Of a stretch of DNA of 64,000 bases, positions 17,070 to 25,420 are shown one piece after another (position 1 is the stretch's first letter; each line of letters opens with the position of its first letter). The notes beneath the pieces are model-generated. The model was not told where the DNA came from and did no database searches. It was given only the letters and a program-made list of their open reading frames with translations. The position numbers and the translations under genes are program-made. Source of the stretch: Spirosoma radiotolerans (GTDB lineage: Bacteria > Bacteroidota > Bacteroidia > Cytophagales > Spirosomataceae); assembly GCF_000974425.1 (NCBI RefSeq), contig NZ_CP010429.1:1178001-1242000 (forward strand), given 5' to 3'.

Positions 17070-17735
17070 TTACCATTCCACAGGCGGCAATCCTTTACTT
17101 TCCAGATACGTATTTGCCTGGCTAAAATGCTTATTGCCAAACCAGCCGCCGTAATTAGCGGCCATGGGTGACGGATGTTTCGCTTTCAGAACCAGGTGTT
17201 TCTTGCCGTCGATAATAGCGCCCTTCTTTTGGGCATAAGCGCCCCAAAGCATAAAAACGACGTACTTTTTCTCATCCGAAATGAGTTTGATAACAGCGTC
17301 GGTAAACGTTTCCCAACCCTTTCCCTGGTGCGAACCCGCCTGACCGGCCCGTACGGTCAATGTTGCGTTTAAGAGCATAACTCCCTGGCTGGCCCAGCGT
17401 TCCAGGTTGCCCGATTTAGGAATGGGCTTGCCCAGATCATCCTGGATTTCTTTAAAAATGTTGACCAATGATGGCGGTTTTGTTATACCATCAGCTACCG
17501 AGAAAGCCAACCCATTGGCCTGCCCTTCGCCGTGGTAAGGATCCTGGCCGAGAATGACAACGCGGGTATCGTCGAAACTACATTTGTTGAAGGCATTGAA
17601 CATCAACGCGCCGGGAGGAAAAACACGCTGCGTACTGTATTCATGTCGCAGAAATTGAGCTAACTCGCCAAAATAAGGTTTGTCGAATTCGGGTTGGAGC
17701 CGATTTCGCCAGGATTCGGCAATAGATACATTCAT
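17070..17735 (-). CDS. ung: Uracil-DNA glycosylase
   Basis: Family 1 UDG, which cuts uracil from DNA to start base excision repair. The 221-residue protein has the water-activating motif GQDPYH (63-68, catalytic Asp65), LLNATLTVRAGQAGSH, the uracil-binding FMLWGAYAQKK, and the DNA-intercalating loop HPSPMAANYGGWFG near the C-terminus, with the catalytic His in HPSP. Length and start (ATG) are standard. It is divergent from apaG and converges on lepB, so it is likely monocistronic. Confidence 0.97.
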   Translation of the reverse strand: MNVSIAESWRNRLQPEFDKPYFGELAQFLRHEYSTQRVFPPGALMFNAFNKCSFDDTRVVILGQDPYHGEGQANGLAFSVADGITKPPSLVNIFKEIQDDLGKPIPKSGNLERWASQGVMLLNATLTVRAGQAGSHQGKGWETFTDAVIKLISDEKKYVVFMLWGAYAQKKGAIIDGKKHLVLKAKHPSPMAANYGGWFGNKHFSQANTYLESKGLPPVEW

Positions 17736-17877
17736 GAAGGAACTGATAAGAGTGTTTAGGCATTATAGGCCTACAAACGCCAGAATCCCCTCCCGAAAAA
17801 AAAATTGAGAGCGGCCCTTGCGTAACAAAACTAATAAACCTAATTTTCGTTGTAAGGTTGCAAAACGACACTAATTT

Positions 17878-18264
17878 ATGGTTTCGTCAGTCACAGAAGG
17901 CGTAAAAGTTAGCGTGAAGACAGAGTATCAGGCTGATTACTCTAGTCCGCTCCAGGCGCATTATGTTTTTACTTATCGAATCACCATCGAAAACGCGAGC
18001 GACTATACTATTCAGTTGCTTCGGCGTCATTGGTTGATTTTCGATTCCAATGGCACCGTTCGGGAGGTCGAAGGAGAGGGTGTTGTTGGGCTGCAACCCG
18101 TGCTGGAGCCGGGGGAGGTCCATGAATATGTGTCGGGCTGTAATCTGCGTTCGAGCATTGGGAAAATGGCCGGTACCTACCTCGTCGAACGTATTATTGA
18201 CGGCAAACAACTACGGGTCAGTATTCCTGAGTTCACAATGGTTGTGCCTTATAAGTTAAATTGA
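17878..18264 (+). CDS. apaG: ApaG-family protein
   Basis: A 128-residue single-domain ApaG protein with a fibronectin-III-like beta fold. Conserved pieces are YVFTYRITIENASDYTIQLLRRHWLI (about 30-56), the strong family block GEGVVGLQPVLEPGEVHEYVSG, and GTYLVER. ApaG was named from an operon with the diadenosine tetraphosphatase apaH and a cobalt/magnesium phenotype in enterobacteria; its biochemical role is unsettled. Here it lies 7 nt before a methyltransferase gene, likely in one transcript. Confidence 0.93.
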   Translation: MVSSVTEGVKVSVKTEYQADYSSPLQAHYVFTYRITIENASDYTIQLLRRHWLIFDSNGTVREVEGEGVVGLQPVLEPGEVHEYVSGCNLRSSIGKMAGTYLVERIIDGKQLRVSIPEFTMVVPYKLN

Positions 18265-18271
18265 TTCATTC

Positions 18272-19051
18272 TTGCTGCTTGCTTATTTTCGGTATCTGAG
18301 TCGCGCCCGCGACGAACACGCGCTTCATTCTCCCTTTCTGTTTGCGTTATATACACAGGTTATTCGGGCAAAAACCGGCTCGAAAGCCCTGTTTGCCCCT
18401 ATACGGGCCTTGCGTAAAGAACTTCGTAAAAGTCGCCAGGTCATTACTATTGCTGACTATGGGGCCGGGTCTAAAGTGAACGAGTCCCGGCAACGTACTG
18501 TGGGCGATATTGCCCGGAACTCCCAGAAAACCGCCCGGTTTGGCCGACTGCTGTTTCGGCTCATTCAGCGGTTTGAGGCCAGGAACATCGTGGATTTGGG
18601 TACATCCCTGGGTATGACGACGGCCTACATGGCTGAAGCGACCAAGGTTTATGGCGGTCATGTACTCACCTTTGAAGGATGCCCTGAAACAGCGGCTGTG
18701 GCGCGTCAGAATTTTGAGCAATTGGCTATTCAGAATGTAGCGATCGTAGTGGGTAATCTGGACGAGACGCTGGCTCCCCAACTGGCGGCTCTTGATTCGG
18801 TTGATTTTGTTTTTTTTGACGCCAATCACCGCTACGAGCCCACAGTCCGTTATTTTGAAACTTGTTTAGCCAAAATTCACAACGATACGGTATTTGTCTT
18901 TGACGACATTCACTGGTCGGACGAAATGGAGCAGGCATGGGGGTACATCAAAGCACACCCAGCTGTCAGCGTCACGGTTGATTTGTTTTGGGTAGGGCTG
19001 GTCTTCTTTCGGCGGGAGCAGCCAAAGCAGGATTTTATCCTCCGTTTTTGA
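18272..19051 (+). CDS. Class I SAM-dependent methyltransferase
   Basis: A 259-residue Rossmann methyltransferase. The SAM-binding motif I is NIVDLGTSLGMTTAYMA (about 109-125), followed by VLTFEGCPETAAVAR and the acidic DFVFFDANH (motif IV). It resembles the small O-methyltransferase group, but nothing points to a substrate. The start is taken as TTG 18272, 7 nt after the apaG stop, since the family-like beginning AYFRYLSRARDEHALHSPFLF needs it and the next ATG is over 100 codons away. Translation is probably coupled to apaG. Confidence 0.88.
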   Translation: MLLAYFRYLSRARDEHALHSPFLFALYTQVIRAKTGSKALFAPIRALRKELRKSRQVITIADYGAGSKVNESRQRTVGDIARNSQKTARFGRLLFRLIQRFEARNIVDLGTSLGMTTAYMAEATKVYGGHVLTFEGCPETAAVARQNFEQLAIQNVAIVVGNLDETLAPQLAALDSVDFVFFDANHRYEPTVRYFETCLAKIHNDTVFVFDDIHWSDEMEQAWGYIKAHPAVSVTVDLFWVGLVFFRREQPKQDFILRF

Positions 19052-19108
19052 CGGAATAGCGAGCAAATTATAGTATCTTTCAACGGCTTTTTTGCCCGCC
19101 TAGCACAC

Positions 19109-20473
19109 ATGAACTTCCTGACTTATACCCGATTAGGCCTGCCTATTGGCGTGTTGGCTTTGCTGCTGCATACAACCTCCTGTACGAAAAGCAGTACAGA
19201 GCCTGAGGCACCGGCTGCCACGTCATCATTCGATTTGATTCAGCAGAAAATCCTGACGCCGACCTGCGCCACATCGGGTTGCCATTTGTCCGAAAAAGAT
19301 GCTACGTTCTTTCAGCATGGACTTGTGCTGGCCGACGGGGTAGCGTATCAGAATCTGGTTGGCGTTGATCCAAAAAACAGCGATGCGAAAGCCGACGGAC
19401 TAAAACGGGTGAAAGCCTTTGCGTCATTGGAGAGTCTGCTCTACCACAAACTGACTACTACAGCCAGCCATCATTCAGGCAAACAATATGGCAATCCGAT
19501 GCCGTTGGGGGGCGTTCTGCTGTCTGACGGACAAGTTGAGTTTGTCAGACGGTGGATTGATGCCGGTGCGCCCAAAACCGGTACAATCGCCGAGGCTACT
19601 TTGCTGGACGATAAAACCGTGACGCCTACCGTCTATGAACCACTAACGGTGCCCGCTGCTGGAACGGGGTTTCAGATGGCTGTGCCTTCGTTTGACATCC
19701 AGCCGAACTTTGAGCGGGAGTTATTCACCCGGCGGATGGTCGGTAATACGCAGGATATTTACGTGAATCGGTATGAAACGAAAATGCGGAGCGGCAGCCA
19801 CCATTTCGTTGCCTACGATTTTCGAAGTAAAACGGCGCTGCCGAATCTGAACGACATTCGTGACTTACGCAATCCCGATAATTCCCTTAATATATTGACG
19901 GCTCTGACGATGTCCAACCACGTGTATCTGGCGGGCTCACAGGCGCAGTATCAGGACTATGTTTTTCCCGAAGGAGCTGCGTTGCTGATCCCGGCAGGGA
20001 CTTCGCTCGACCTTAACTCCCATTTCGTCAATAAAACGACGACGGTTATGAAAGGAGAGGCCCAGATTAATCTGTACACAGTCGATAAGTCGAAGGTAAA
20101 GCAGATTGTACAGACACTGGATTTGAGTAACACAAACCTAACTATTCCCGCCAACAAGCGTGTGACGCTAACCAAGTCGTTTACGTTTAATAAGCCTCGT
20201 AAGATACTTACGCTCACTTCGCACATGCATAAACTGGGCGAGAAATTCGTGATCAAAATAGTAGGGGGCGCTCGGAATGGGGAAGTCGTTTATACATCTA
20301 CCGATTGGGAGCATCCCGATATTGTTACGTTTAAAACGCCCATTGAACTGCAAAAAGGGGAGGGGCTTATTTCCGAGATAACGTACAACAATACCACAGG
20401 TAAGGCGGTCAGTTTTGGGTTAACCAGCGAAGACGAAATGGGAATTATATTCGGTTACTATTACGAAGAATAA
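19109..20473 (+). CDS. Lipoprotein with heme c motif and copper monooxygenase-like domain
   Basis: A 454-residue lipoprotein (Cys25, LHTTSC). The N-terminal part has an atypical heme c site CATSGCH (Cys53, Cys58, His59; four residues between the cysteines) and continues to GNPMPLGG and RRWIDAGAP. This is the pattern of the planctomycete-type cytochrome c domain. From about 190 the protein resembles type II copper monooxygenases of the PHM/DBM class: GSHHFVAYDF, LNSHFVNKT, the HxH site LTSHMHKLGEKF, and DEMGIIFGYYYE with a possible Met ligand. A redox reaction in the periplasm or at the cell surface is inferred; electron donor and substrate are unknown. A TATCTTTC box lies about 30 nt upstream. 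Confidence 0.75.
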   Translation: MNFLTYTRLGLPIGVLALLLHTTSCTKSSTEPEAPAATSSFDLIQQKILTPTCATSGCHLSEKDATFFQHGLVLADGVAYQNLVGVDPKNSDAKADGLKRVKAFASLESLLYHKLTTTASHHSGKQYGNPMPLGGVLLSDGQVEFVRRWIDAGAPKTGTIAEATLLDDKTVTPTVYEPLTVPAAGTGFQMAVPSFDIQPNFERELFTRRMVGNTQDIYVNRYETKMRSGSHHFVAYDFRSKTALPNLNDIRDLRNPDNSLNILTALTMSNHVYLAGSQAQYQDYVFPEGAALLIPAGTSLDLNSHFVNKTTTVMKGEAQINLYTVDKSKVKQIVQTLDLSNTNLTIPANKRVTLTKSFTFNKPRKILTLTSHMHKLGEKFVIKIVGGARNGEVVYTSTDWEHPDIVTFKTPIELQKGEGLISEITYNNTTGKAVSFGLTSEDEMGIIFGYYYEE

Positions 20474-20501
20474 TGGGCTCTTCATAAAACCTACATATAT
20501 C

Positions 20502-20598
20502 AACCACATCGGACCGCCGAAGCGGAGGCACAAAGAGCACAGAGTCGTAAAAAAACTCTGTACTCTTTGTGCCTTCGCTTCGGCGGTCCGATGTGGTT
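20502..20598. repeat. Inverted repeat with 44-nt arms between convergent genes
   Basis: 20502-20545 and 20555-20598 are complementary at 42 of 44 positions around a 9-nt loop; both mismatches are transitions. This is the longest stem in the window. It lies roughly midway between the stops of the copper-enzyme-like gene and the helicase (28 and 29 nt away), and no long T-run follows. Confidence 0.88.
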
Positions 20599-20627
20599 AT
20601 AAATAATTTTGCTTACCTACTTAAGGA

Positions 20628-22793
20628 TTACCGGGCGAGTTCAATATTAACCCGGCGACCTTTGATTGTGTTACCTTCCATAGCGTCGACAACGCGGTTG
20701 GCTACATCTTTCGGTACGTCAACATAGGTGAACTTGTCGAAGATATCGATGCTACCGATGCTGCTGCCCGGAATGTTCGCTTCACCAGCAATGGCACCAA
20801 CGATGTCGCCCGGACGAACGAAATCTTTCCGACCAATGCTCACCATCAGGCGAGTCATGTTGGCATCACGCTCACGGGGTGCGCGCTGATCATCGCGTTC
20901 GAAATAAGGCTTACGCTCACCACCGTCATTCCGGTCGTTGAAACGAGGGCGTTCAGCGCCAGCGCTCCGGCGATCACCGAAACGGGAGTCGCTCCGGCCA
21001 CCATCGCGATCACCAAAGCGTGACCCACCGCGATCGTCGCTACGACGATCCCCAAAACGGGACGAACTGTCGCTCCGGCCACCCCGACGATCCTCAAAAC
21101 GACTGGCCCCGTCACCCCGGCCACGATCCGCGTACTTGTCGCGGCCATTCCGGCGATCATCTTCCAGGTTGAGGTTCTGATCGGCAAACTCATTTTTCTC
21201 CAGACCCATGCTCCGTTTCACCAGGGCAGCCACAACCTGTTCAGTCGAGAAACCGGCGTGATTTAACTGCGTCAGTAAGTCGTCGTACAGGTTCAGGTCT
21301 TTACTCTCCTGAATCGTTTGTTGGAGTTGCTCGATGAAACGAGCCTTCCGTACGCCAACGATATCTTCGAAGGAAGGAATAACCCCTTTCTCCACCTTAA
21401 CTTTCGTATACGTCTGGATTTCACGGAAACGATATTTCTCATCGCGACCAACAAACGAGAAGGCCCGACCCGATTTACCCGCGCGGCCCGTCCGGCCGAT
21501 CCGGTGTACGTAATATTCTTCGTCGAGGGGAATATCGAAGTTGATAACTGCATCGACGTCGTCAACGTCGATACCACGAGCGGCTACGTCGGTCGCTACC
21601 AGAATGTTGGTTGTGCCCGCCCGGAATTTGCTCATCACGTTGTTCCGTTGCGCCTGGCGTAGATCACCATGCAAGCCTTCGGCCTGATAGCCCCGGATTT
21701 GCAAATCTTCAACGATTTCGTCGACCTTCCGTTTCGTATTACAGAATACCAACATCAATTTGAGGTCGTACATGTCGATCAAACGACACATCACTTCCAC
21801 TTTTGCTTTCGCTTTTACTTCAAAATAGACCTGTTCGATATTAACGTTTGTCAGTTCTTTTTTGACAACTTTCACCAGGACAGGATCTTTCTGGAACTTC
21901 TGGGTGATCTGCATGATCGGCTTCGACATCGTTGCCGAGAACAGGATCGTTTGCCGCTCTTCAGGCATTTCTTCCAGAATGCTCTCAATATCTTCGCGGA
22001 AGCCCATGTCCAGCATCTCATCAGCTTCGTCAAGAATCATCATCTTCACGTTGTTGAGTTTGAGCGTGTTACGTTCCATATGGTCCATAACGCGACCGGG
22101 CGTACCAATAACGATGTGCACACCACTTTTGAGAGACCGGATTTGCCGCTCAATGGAGTCGCCCCCATAGATAGCCTCGATCCGAACGCCCCGCTTGTAT
22201 TTTGCCAGTTTCTTAATTTCTTCGGCTACCTGCAACGCCAGTTCGCGGGTTGGGCAAAGAATAAGCGTTTGCACCGAACGATCCTGAATGTCGATCAGGT
22301 CGAGCGCGGGAATACCGAAAGCTGCCGTTTTACCGGTGCCGGTTTGTGCCTGTCCGATTACATCGCGACCTTCCAGAATAGGGGGAATGGCTTCTGCCTG
22401 AATCGGCGATGGGCTCGTAAAACCCATGTCTGTAACGGCCGATAGCAGTTCTGCCGAAATAGCCAGATCAGAGAATAACAATTGATTCGGATCAGCTTTT
22501 GGGGCTGTAGCAACGACTGGCGCGGCTGCGTCGGCTGTTGGCATGGGCTCATCGGCAACGATCACTACCTTATCGGCAATGCCGTCAGCAATGAGTTCTG
22601 TAGCGGTATCATCAAACGATGTTTCAGATTCAACGGCTGGTTTGGCAACTTTCTTCTTAGGAACCTTAGCCGTTTTAGATTCAGATGTTGCCTCATCGGC
22701 TGGAGCGACCGCACTAGCGGCCATTTCCGTGGCTATTTTTTCAATGTCCAGGAGTGCATCCTGATCGGCGGATTTATTTGTTTTCGTTTTCAT
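20628..22793 (-). CDS. DEAD-box ATP-dependent RNA helicase, DeaD/CsdA type
   Basis: A 721-residue RNA helicase. The first 115 residues are low-complexity (Ala, Glu, Asp, Lys). The core has the Q motif, Walker A AQTGTGKT (about 157), PTRELALQ, GTPGRV, DEAD in MILDEADEMLDMGF, SATM, then VATDVAARGIDV and HRIGRTGRAGKSG. The stretch at about 555-645 repeats units of Arg, Gly, Asp, Ser and Phe such as SRFGDRR, an RNA-binding RGG-like tail. The last 75 residues are a DbpA/CsdA-type RNA-binding domain (MTRLMVSIGRKDFVRPGDI). Such enzymes help ribosome assembly and mRNA decay in the cold. A leader of about 330 nt precedes it, a common site of self-control in this family. Confidence 0.95.
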   Translation of the reverse strand: MKTKTNKSADQDALLDIEKIATEMAASAVAPADEATSESKTAKVPKKKVAKPAVESETSFDDTATELIADGIADKVVIVADEPMPTADAAAPVVATAPKADPNQLLFSDLAISAELLSAVTDMGFTSPSPIQAEAIPPILEGRDVIGQAQTGTGKTAAFGIPALDLIDIQDRSVQTLILCPTRELALQVAEEIKKLAKYKRGVRIEAIYGGDSIERQIRSLKSGVHIVIGTPGRVMDHMERNTLKLNNVKMMILDEADEMLDMGFREDIESILEEMPEERQTILFSATMSKPIMQITQKFQKDPVLVKVVKKELTNVNIEQVYFEVKAKAKVEVMCRLIDMYDLKLMLVFCNTKRKVDEIVEDLQIRGYQAEGLHGDLRQAQRNNVMSKFRAGTTNILVATDVAARGIDVDDVDAVINFDIPLDEEYYVHRIGRTGRAGKSGRAFSFVGRDEKYRFREIQTYTKVKVEKGVIPSFEDIVGVRKARFIEQLQQTIQESKDLNLYDDLLTQLNHAGFSTEQVVAALVKRSMGLEKNEFADQNLNLEDDRRNGRDKYADRGRGDGASRFEDRRGGRSDSSSRFGDRRSDDRGGSRFGDRDGGRSDSRFGDRRSAGAERPRFNDRNDGGERKPYFERDDQRAPRERDANMTRLMVSIGRKDFVRPGDIVGAIAGEANIPGSSIGSIDIFDKFTYVDVPKDVANRVVDAMEGNTIKGRRVNIELAR

Positions 22794-23317
22794 TAACTTG
22801 GAAATGATTAAATACGTAAATCATCCAAGCGAAGACGAGTATGTGCCAGTGAACGGCGCGATAATGCGAGAATTGCCCAACGAACCAAGCTGCCCAACGA
22901 CCCAACAGGACCACCTCCCCGAACCTCTTCAAGGGGAATAAAGACAACGAACCGGATCTACCGGTCGACTGATTGACGATTAGCCCACGCGCTAAGGTCC
23001 CGCTCACGGCGGGACGTCCACACAGAAACCCATCCTGTACATCCGTACATAAGCTCTGCCAGACCTAACTCAACACGTAAAAAAGGAGAGAAACAGAGAC
23101 GCGAACGGATGTCGCTTGTAAAATCTGACGCAAAAGTACAGATAAATTATCCGAAAAGCAAGCATTAGTTTGGAAATATTGTATTTATTTGAGAAACGAC
23201 TTACCTGCAAGGCTTGTCAACCTATTGCCGTAGGATTATTCGCTGAAATTTTATGAGCTGCCAACTGCGTTTAAAATAAACGAATAGTCTATTCTTCATA
23301 CACTTGTAAGTAATGAT
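22794..23317. other. Divergent region with a long helicase leader, 524 bp
   Basis: No convincing gene is seen. The helicase side probably starts near 23125 (see the -7 box at 23131-23138), leaving about 330 nt of untranslated leader. It contains a hairpin, GTCCCGC (22997-23003) with GCGGGAC (23009-23015). A minus-strand reading frame over 22774-23007 has no protein-like features and overlaps the helicase start. Confidence 0.5.
23131..23138 (-). promoter_or_regulatory. -7 box of the helicase gene
   Basis: On the minus strand this reads TACTTTTG, an exact TAnnTTTG match. No clear -33 TTTG partner is visible. It would start transcription near 23125, about 330 nt before the helicase ATG. Confidence 0.45.
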
Positions 23318-23551
23318 ATGACACCTTCATTTGGCAAAACTATTATCCTGATCGGGGCCGTAATCGTGCTAATTGGCCTTGTGATTTACTTTTTCGGAGA
23401 CAAACTCGGTTGGCTGGGTCGGTTACCTGGTGATATTCGGGTAGAAGGCAAAGACGGCGGAGGTTTTTACTTCCCAATCGTGACCTGTATTGTCGTCAGC
23501 CTTATTTTAAACCTAGTTATCGTCCTGATCCGCCGTTTTTTCGGGTCGTAG
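23318..23551 (+). CDS. DUF2905 small membrane protein
   Basis: A 77-residue protein with two membrane segments (about 7-26 and 50-70) joined by the family signature LGWLGRLPGDIRVEGKDGGGFYFP. DUF2905 proteins are widespread in bacteria and have no established function. A TACACTTG box (23299-23306, 7 of 8) lies 11 nt before the ATG. Its last 35 nt overlap the 3' end of the next gene on the opposite strand. Confidence 0.9.
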   Translation: MTPSFGKTIILIGAVIVLIGLVIYFFGDKLGWLGRLPGDIRVEGKDGGGFYFPIVTCIVVSLILNLVIVLIRRFFGS

Positions 23552-25082
23552 CCTTGCCAGAATCCCTGCTTGGGCTGTCTTCGCTATAGGTCAGCTTGTT
23601 CAGGTAAAACACCTCCCGTTGTGGTACATCCCGCTGTGCTGTTTTGGAAGGCGCTATTTTCTGGAACCCACACGCTAGAAAATGCTGACCATACCACGCC
23701 ATCAGGTTATCCTGGGCCGAAAATGTTACTTTTTCGTTCTCGGCATTGGTTTGTAATTTAAATTTCTCCGTTTCCTTGAGAATTTTACTGCCCTCAATAA
23801 CTTCCGTCGTGATCTCGCCATCGCTCGGGTAAGCCAGCACAACCCGATCTCCCTGCTGAGAGACCTGGACCATCTCGGTTAAATCCGTACTGACCAGTTC
23901 CTTGATCGGGAAGCAATTATCCCACAGGAGCTTGCCTTTTTTGTCGAACCGGCAAATAAACGCGTGGGTGTAGCGGAAGCCCTCGTAGCGGTCATTTCCG
24001 CGCAGGTAGCCGCCATACGCCAGCGTACTGCCCCGATATTGAGGATAGTAGACTTCGGCAACAAGGGTAAGGCCATCAGCGGTAGGCTTCAGGTCATGCA
24101 CCAGAAGCCGATAACGAAACTTATAATCTTTGCCTTCATGCTTTTTCTTCTGTGCCTTGGCCAGCAATTTTTGCTGCCGTTGTGGTTTTAAGTAGTTAAA
24201 AAAGTTCTGAAGCTGCGAAAACTCAATGTACTGCATAGCGCTAACCGGTTCAGTACCTGTATCGCCGTGATGAATGCGTGTCACATAGATTCCCTGTGAG
24301 TAAGGGGTGCAGTCGGTCGAGTAATTGCCTACTAACAACGACTCCTGTTGATTGACAGGCAGCAATTTTCCAGAAATCAGGCTGTTTGACGCCCCATCGA
24401 AGTCAAGCGTTCGAATGAGTTTACTATCGTAGTTGTAGGTACGTATTGAGAATTTACAGTGACGCCGAAGCGAATGAACCAATACATGCACCTCTTGCCG
24501 GGCTTCATCGATTTCGAGGCTGCTGATCTCCATCCGGTTAACATATAGGCCAGGGAGCACTTTGACCGTGCGGTCGAAAAAAGAAAAAGACATGACTACC
24601 GGACGGCCGTGATGATACCCACTCACGTAAGCCTGGCTTCCCATCACCTTAAACTGCTGAACATCCAACTGGTCAATCAACGTACCGTCAAACGTCTCAA
24701 CAACACCATCGTCGAGGTGCAGCCGCACAAATTGGTACTCATCCGAATCATATTCACGAAAAAGATGATACACGTACCGGTCGGAGTCATAAGTCGACAC
24801 CTGTCTGAACTTAATATCCTGTTTAAATTCGGTCTGCCAGAGTAATTTGAGGTTAACGTCATATCGCCTGAAATTAAGTTTAACCGGTGTATTGTCGACG
24901 AAGTTGCCGGTACGAACTGTCATCAACAGGCCTCGTTCGTCCAGTGGGGTCACATCAAATGCTTCGGCCTCGTTTGGGTCTGAGGGAATTTCAAGGCGTA
25001 AGGATTGCGCCAACTGAGCACACGCCGGTCGAAATCCGATAGCCAAAAGCAGCAGGCAGATTATGTAAAGGATACGAAGCAT
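23517..25082 (-). CDS. Unknown exported protein, probably beta-rich
   Basis: I do not recognise a named domain. The start is placed at ATG 25082, because MLRILYIICLLLLAIGFRPACAQ is a clean signal peptide; the frame is open further upstream to 25145. The 521-residue product is rich in short strands that repeat a form like DRYVYHLFREYDSDEYQFVRLHLDDG, suggesting a beta-propeller. A basic insert (RQQKLLAKAQKKKHEGKDYKFRY) lies near 320-345, and the last 20 residues are Ser/Arg/Gly-rich. It is likely periplasmic or surface-exposed. The 3' end overlaps DUF2905 tail to tail by 35 nt. Confidence 0.72.
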   Translation of the reverse strand: MLRILYIICLLLLAIGFRPACAQLAQSLRLEIPSDPNEAEAFDVTPLDERGLLMTVRTGNFVDNTPVKLNFRRYDVNLKLLWQTEFKQDIKFRQVSTYDSDRYVYHLFREYDSDEYQFVRLHLDDGVVETFDGTLIDQLDVQQFKVMGSQAYVSGYHHGRPVVMSFSFFDRTVKVLPGLYVNRMEISSLEIDEARQEVHVLVHSLRRHCKFSIRTYNYDSKLIRTLDFDGASNSLISGKLLPVNQQESLLVGNYSTDCTPYSQGIYVTRIHHGDTGTEPVSAMQYIEFSQLQNFFNYLKPQRQQKLLAKAQKKKHEGKDYKFRYRLLVHDLKPTADGLTLVAEVYYPQYRGSTLAYGGYLRGNDRYEGFRYTHAFICRFDKKGKLLWDNCFPIKELVSTDLTEMVQVSQQGDRVVLAYPSDGEITTEVIEGSKILKETEKFKLQTNAENEKVTFSAQDNLMAWYGQHFLACGFQKIAPSKTAQRDVPQREVFYLNKLTYSEDSPSRDSGKATTRKNGGSGR

Positions 25083-25420
25083 GAAAATAGATTTATGACC
25101 GATGGCGTATTGTATGTTTACGAAGTTACCTAGAATACCTAACAAAAATCATACCTCCTGCTGTAAGTTCCTGCTCGGGTTATGGGCCGCTTCACCTGCC
25201 TGGCCTGATCATCGGCGAAGATGAGCCAGGGCCATGTCTTTCTGCTTCTGGCAGAAAGATGGGAAAACGAATATAAATCATTCGTTTTCCCAAGAAGCAT
25301 TTCGGTAAGATTAGTATTTTTTTTACAATATCCCCAACTTTACCTTCCGAAGTCAAATAGGTTAGCCGTCCTCATTTTCGGTAAACTATTTCTTGAACGA
25401 ATCCAAAATTAGTCCTAACT
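25083..25420. other. Divergent region upstream of fba with two tandem hairpins, 338 bp
   Basis: No gene is convincing here (a plus frame at 25221-25412 looks random). Two perfect hairpins stand side by side: TCTTTCTGC/GCAGAAAGA (25237-25245, 25251-25259) and GGGAAAACGAAT/ATTCGTTTTCCC (25261-25272, 25280-25291). They lie 130-180 nt upstream of fba and about 160 nt upstream of the opposite gene, so they are at the 3' end of neither gene. Confidence 0.6.

Noticed and set aside
20938..21180. Arg/Ser/Pro-rich small protein on the plus strand
   Set aside because: It is the antisense reading of the RGG-like repeats in the helicase tail.
21669..22445. A 258-residue plus-strand reading frame
   Set aside because: It is antisense to the DEAD-box helicase core and is rich in Phe, His and Asn as expected from reverse-reading that gene.
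25221..25412. A 63-residue gene upstream of fbaA
   Set aside because: It runs through two perfect hairpins, has no signal or domain, and its composition follows the A/T-rich intergenic DNA.
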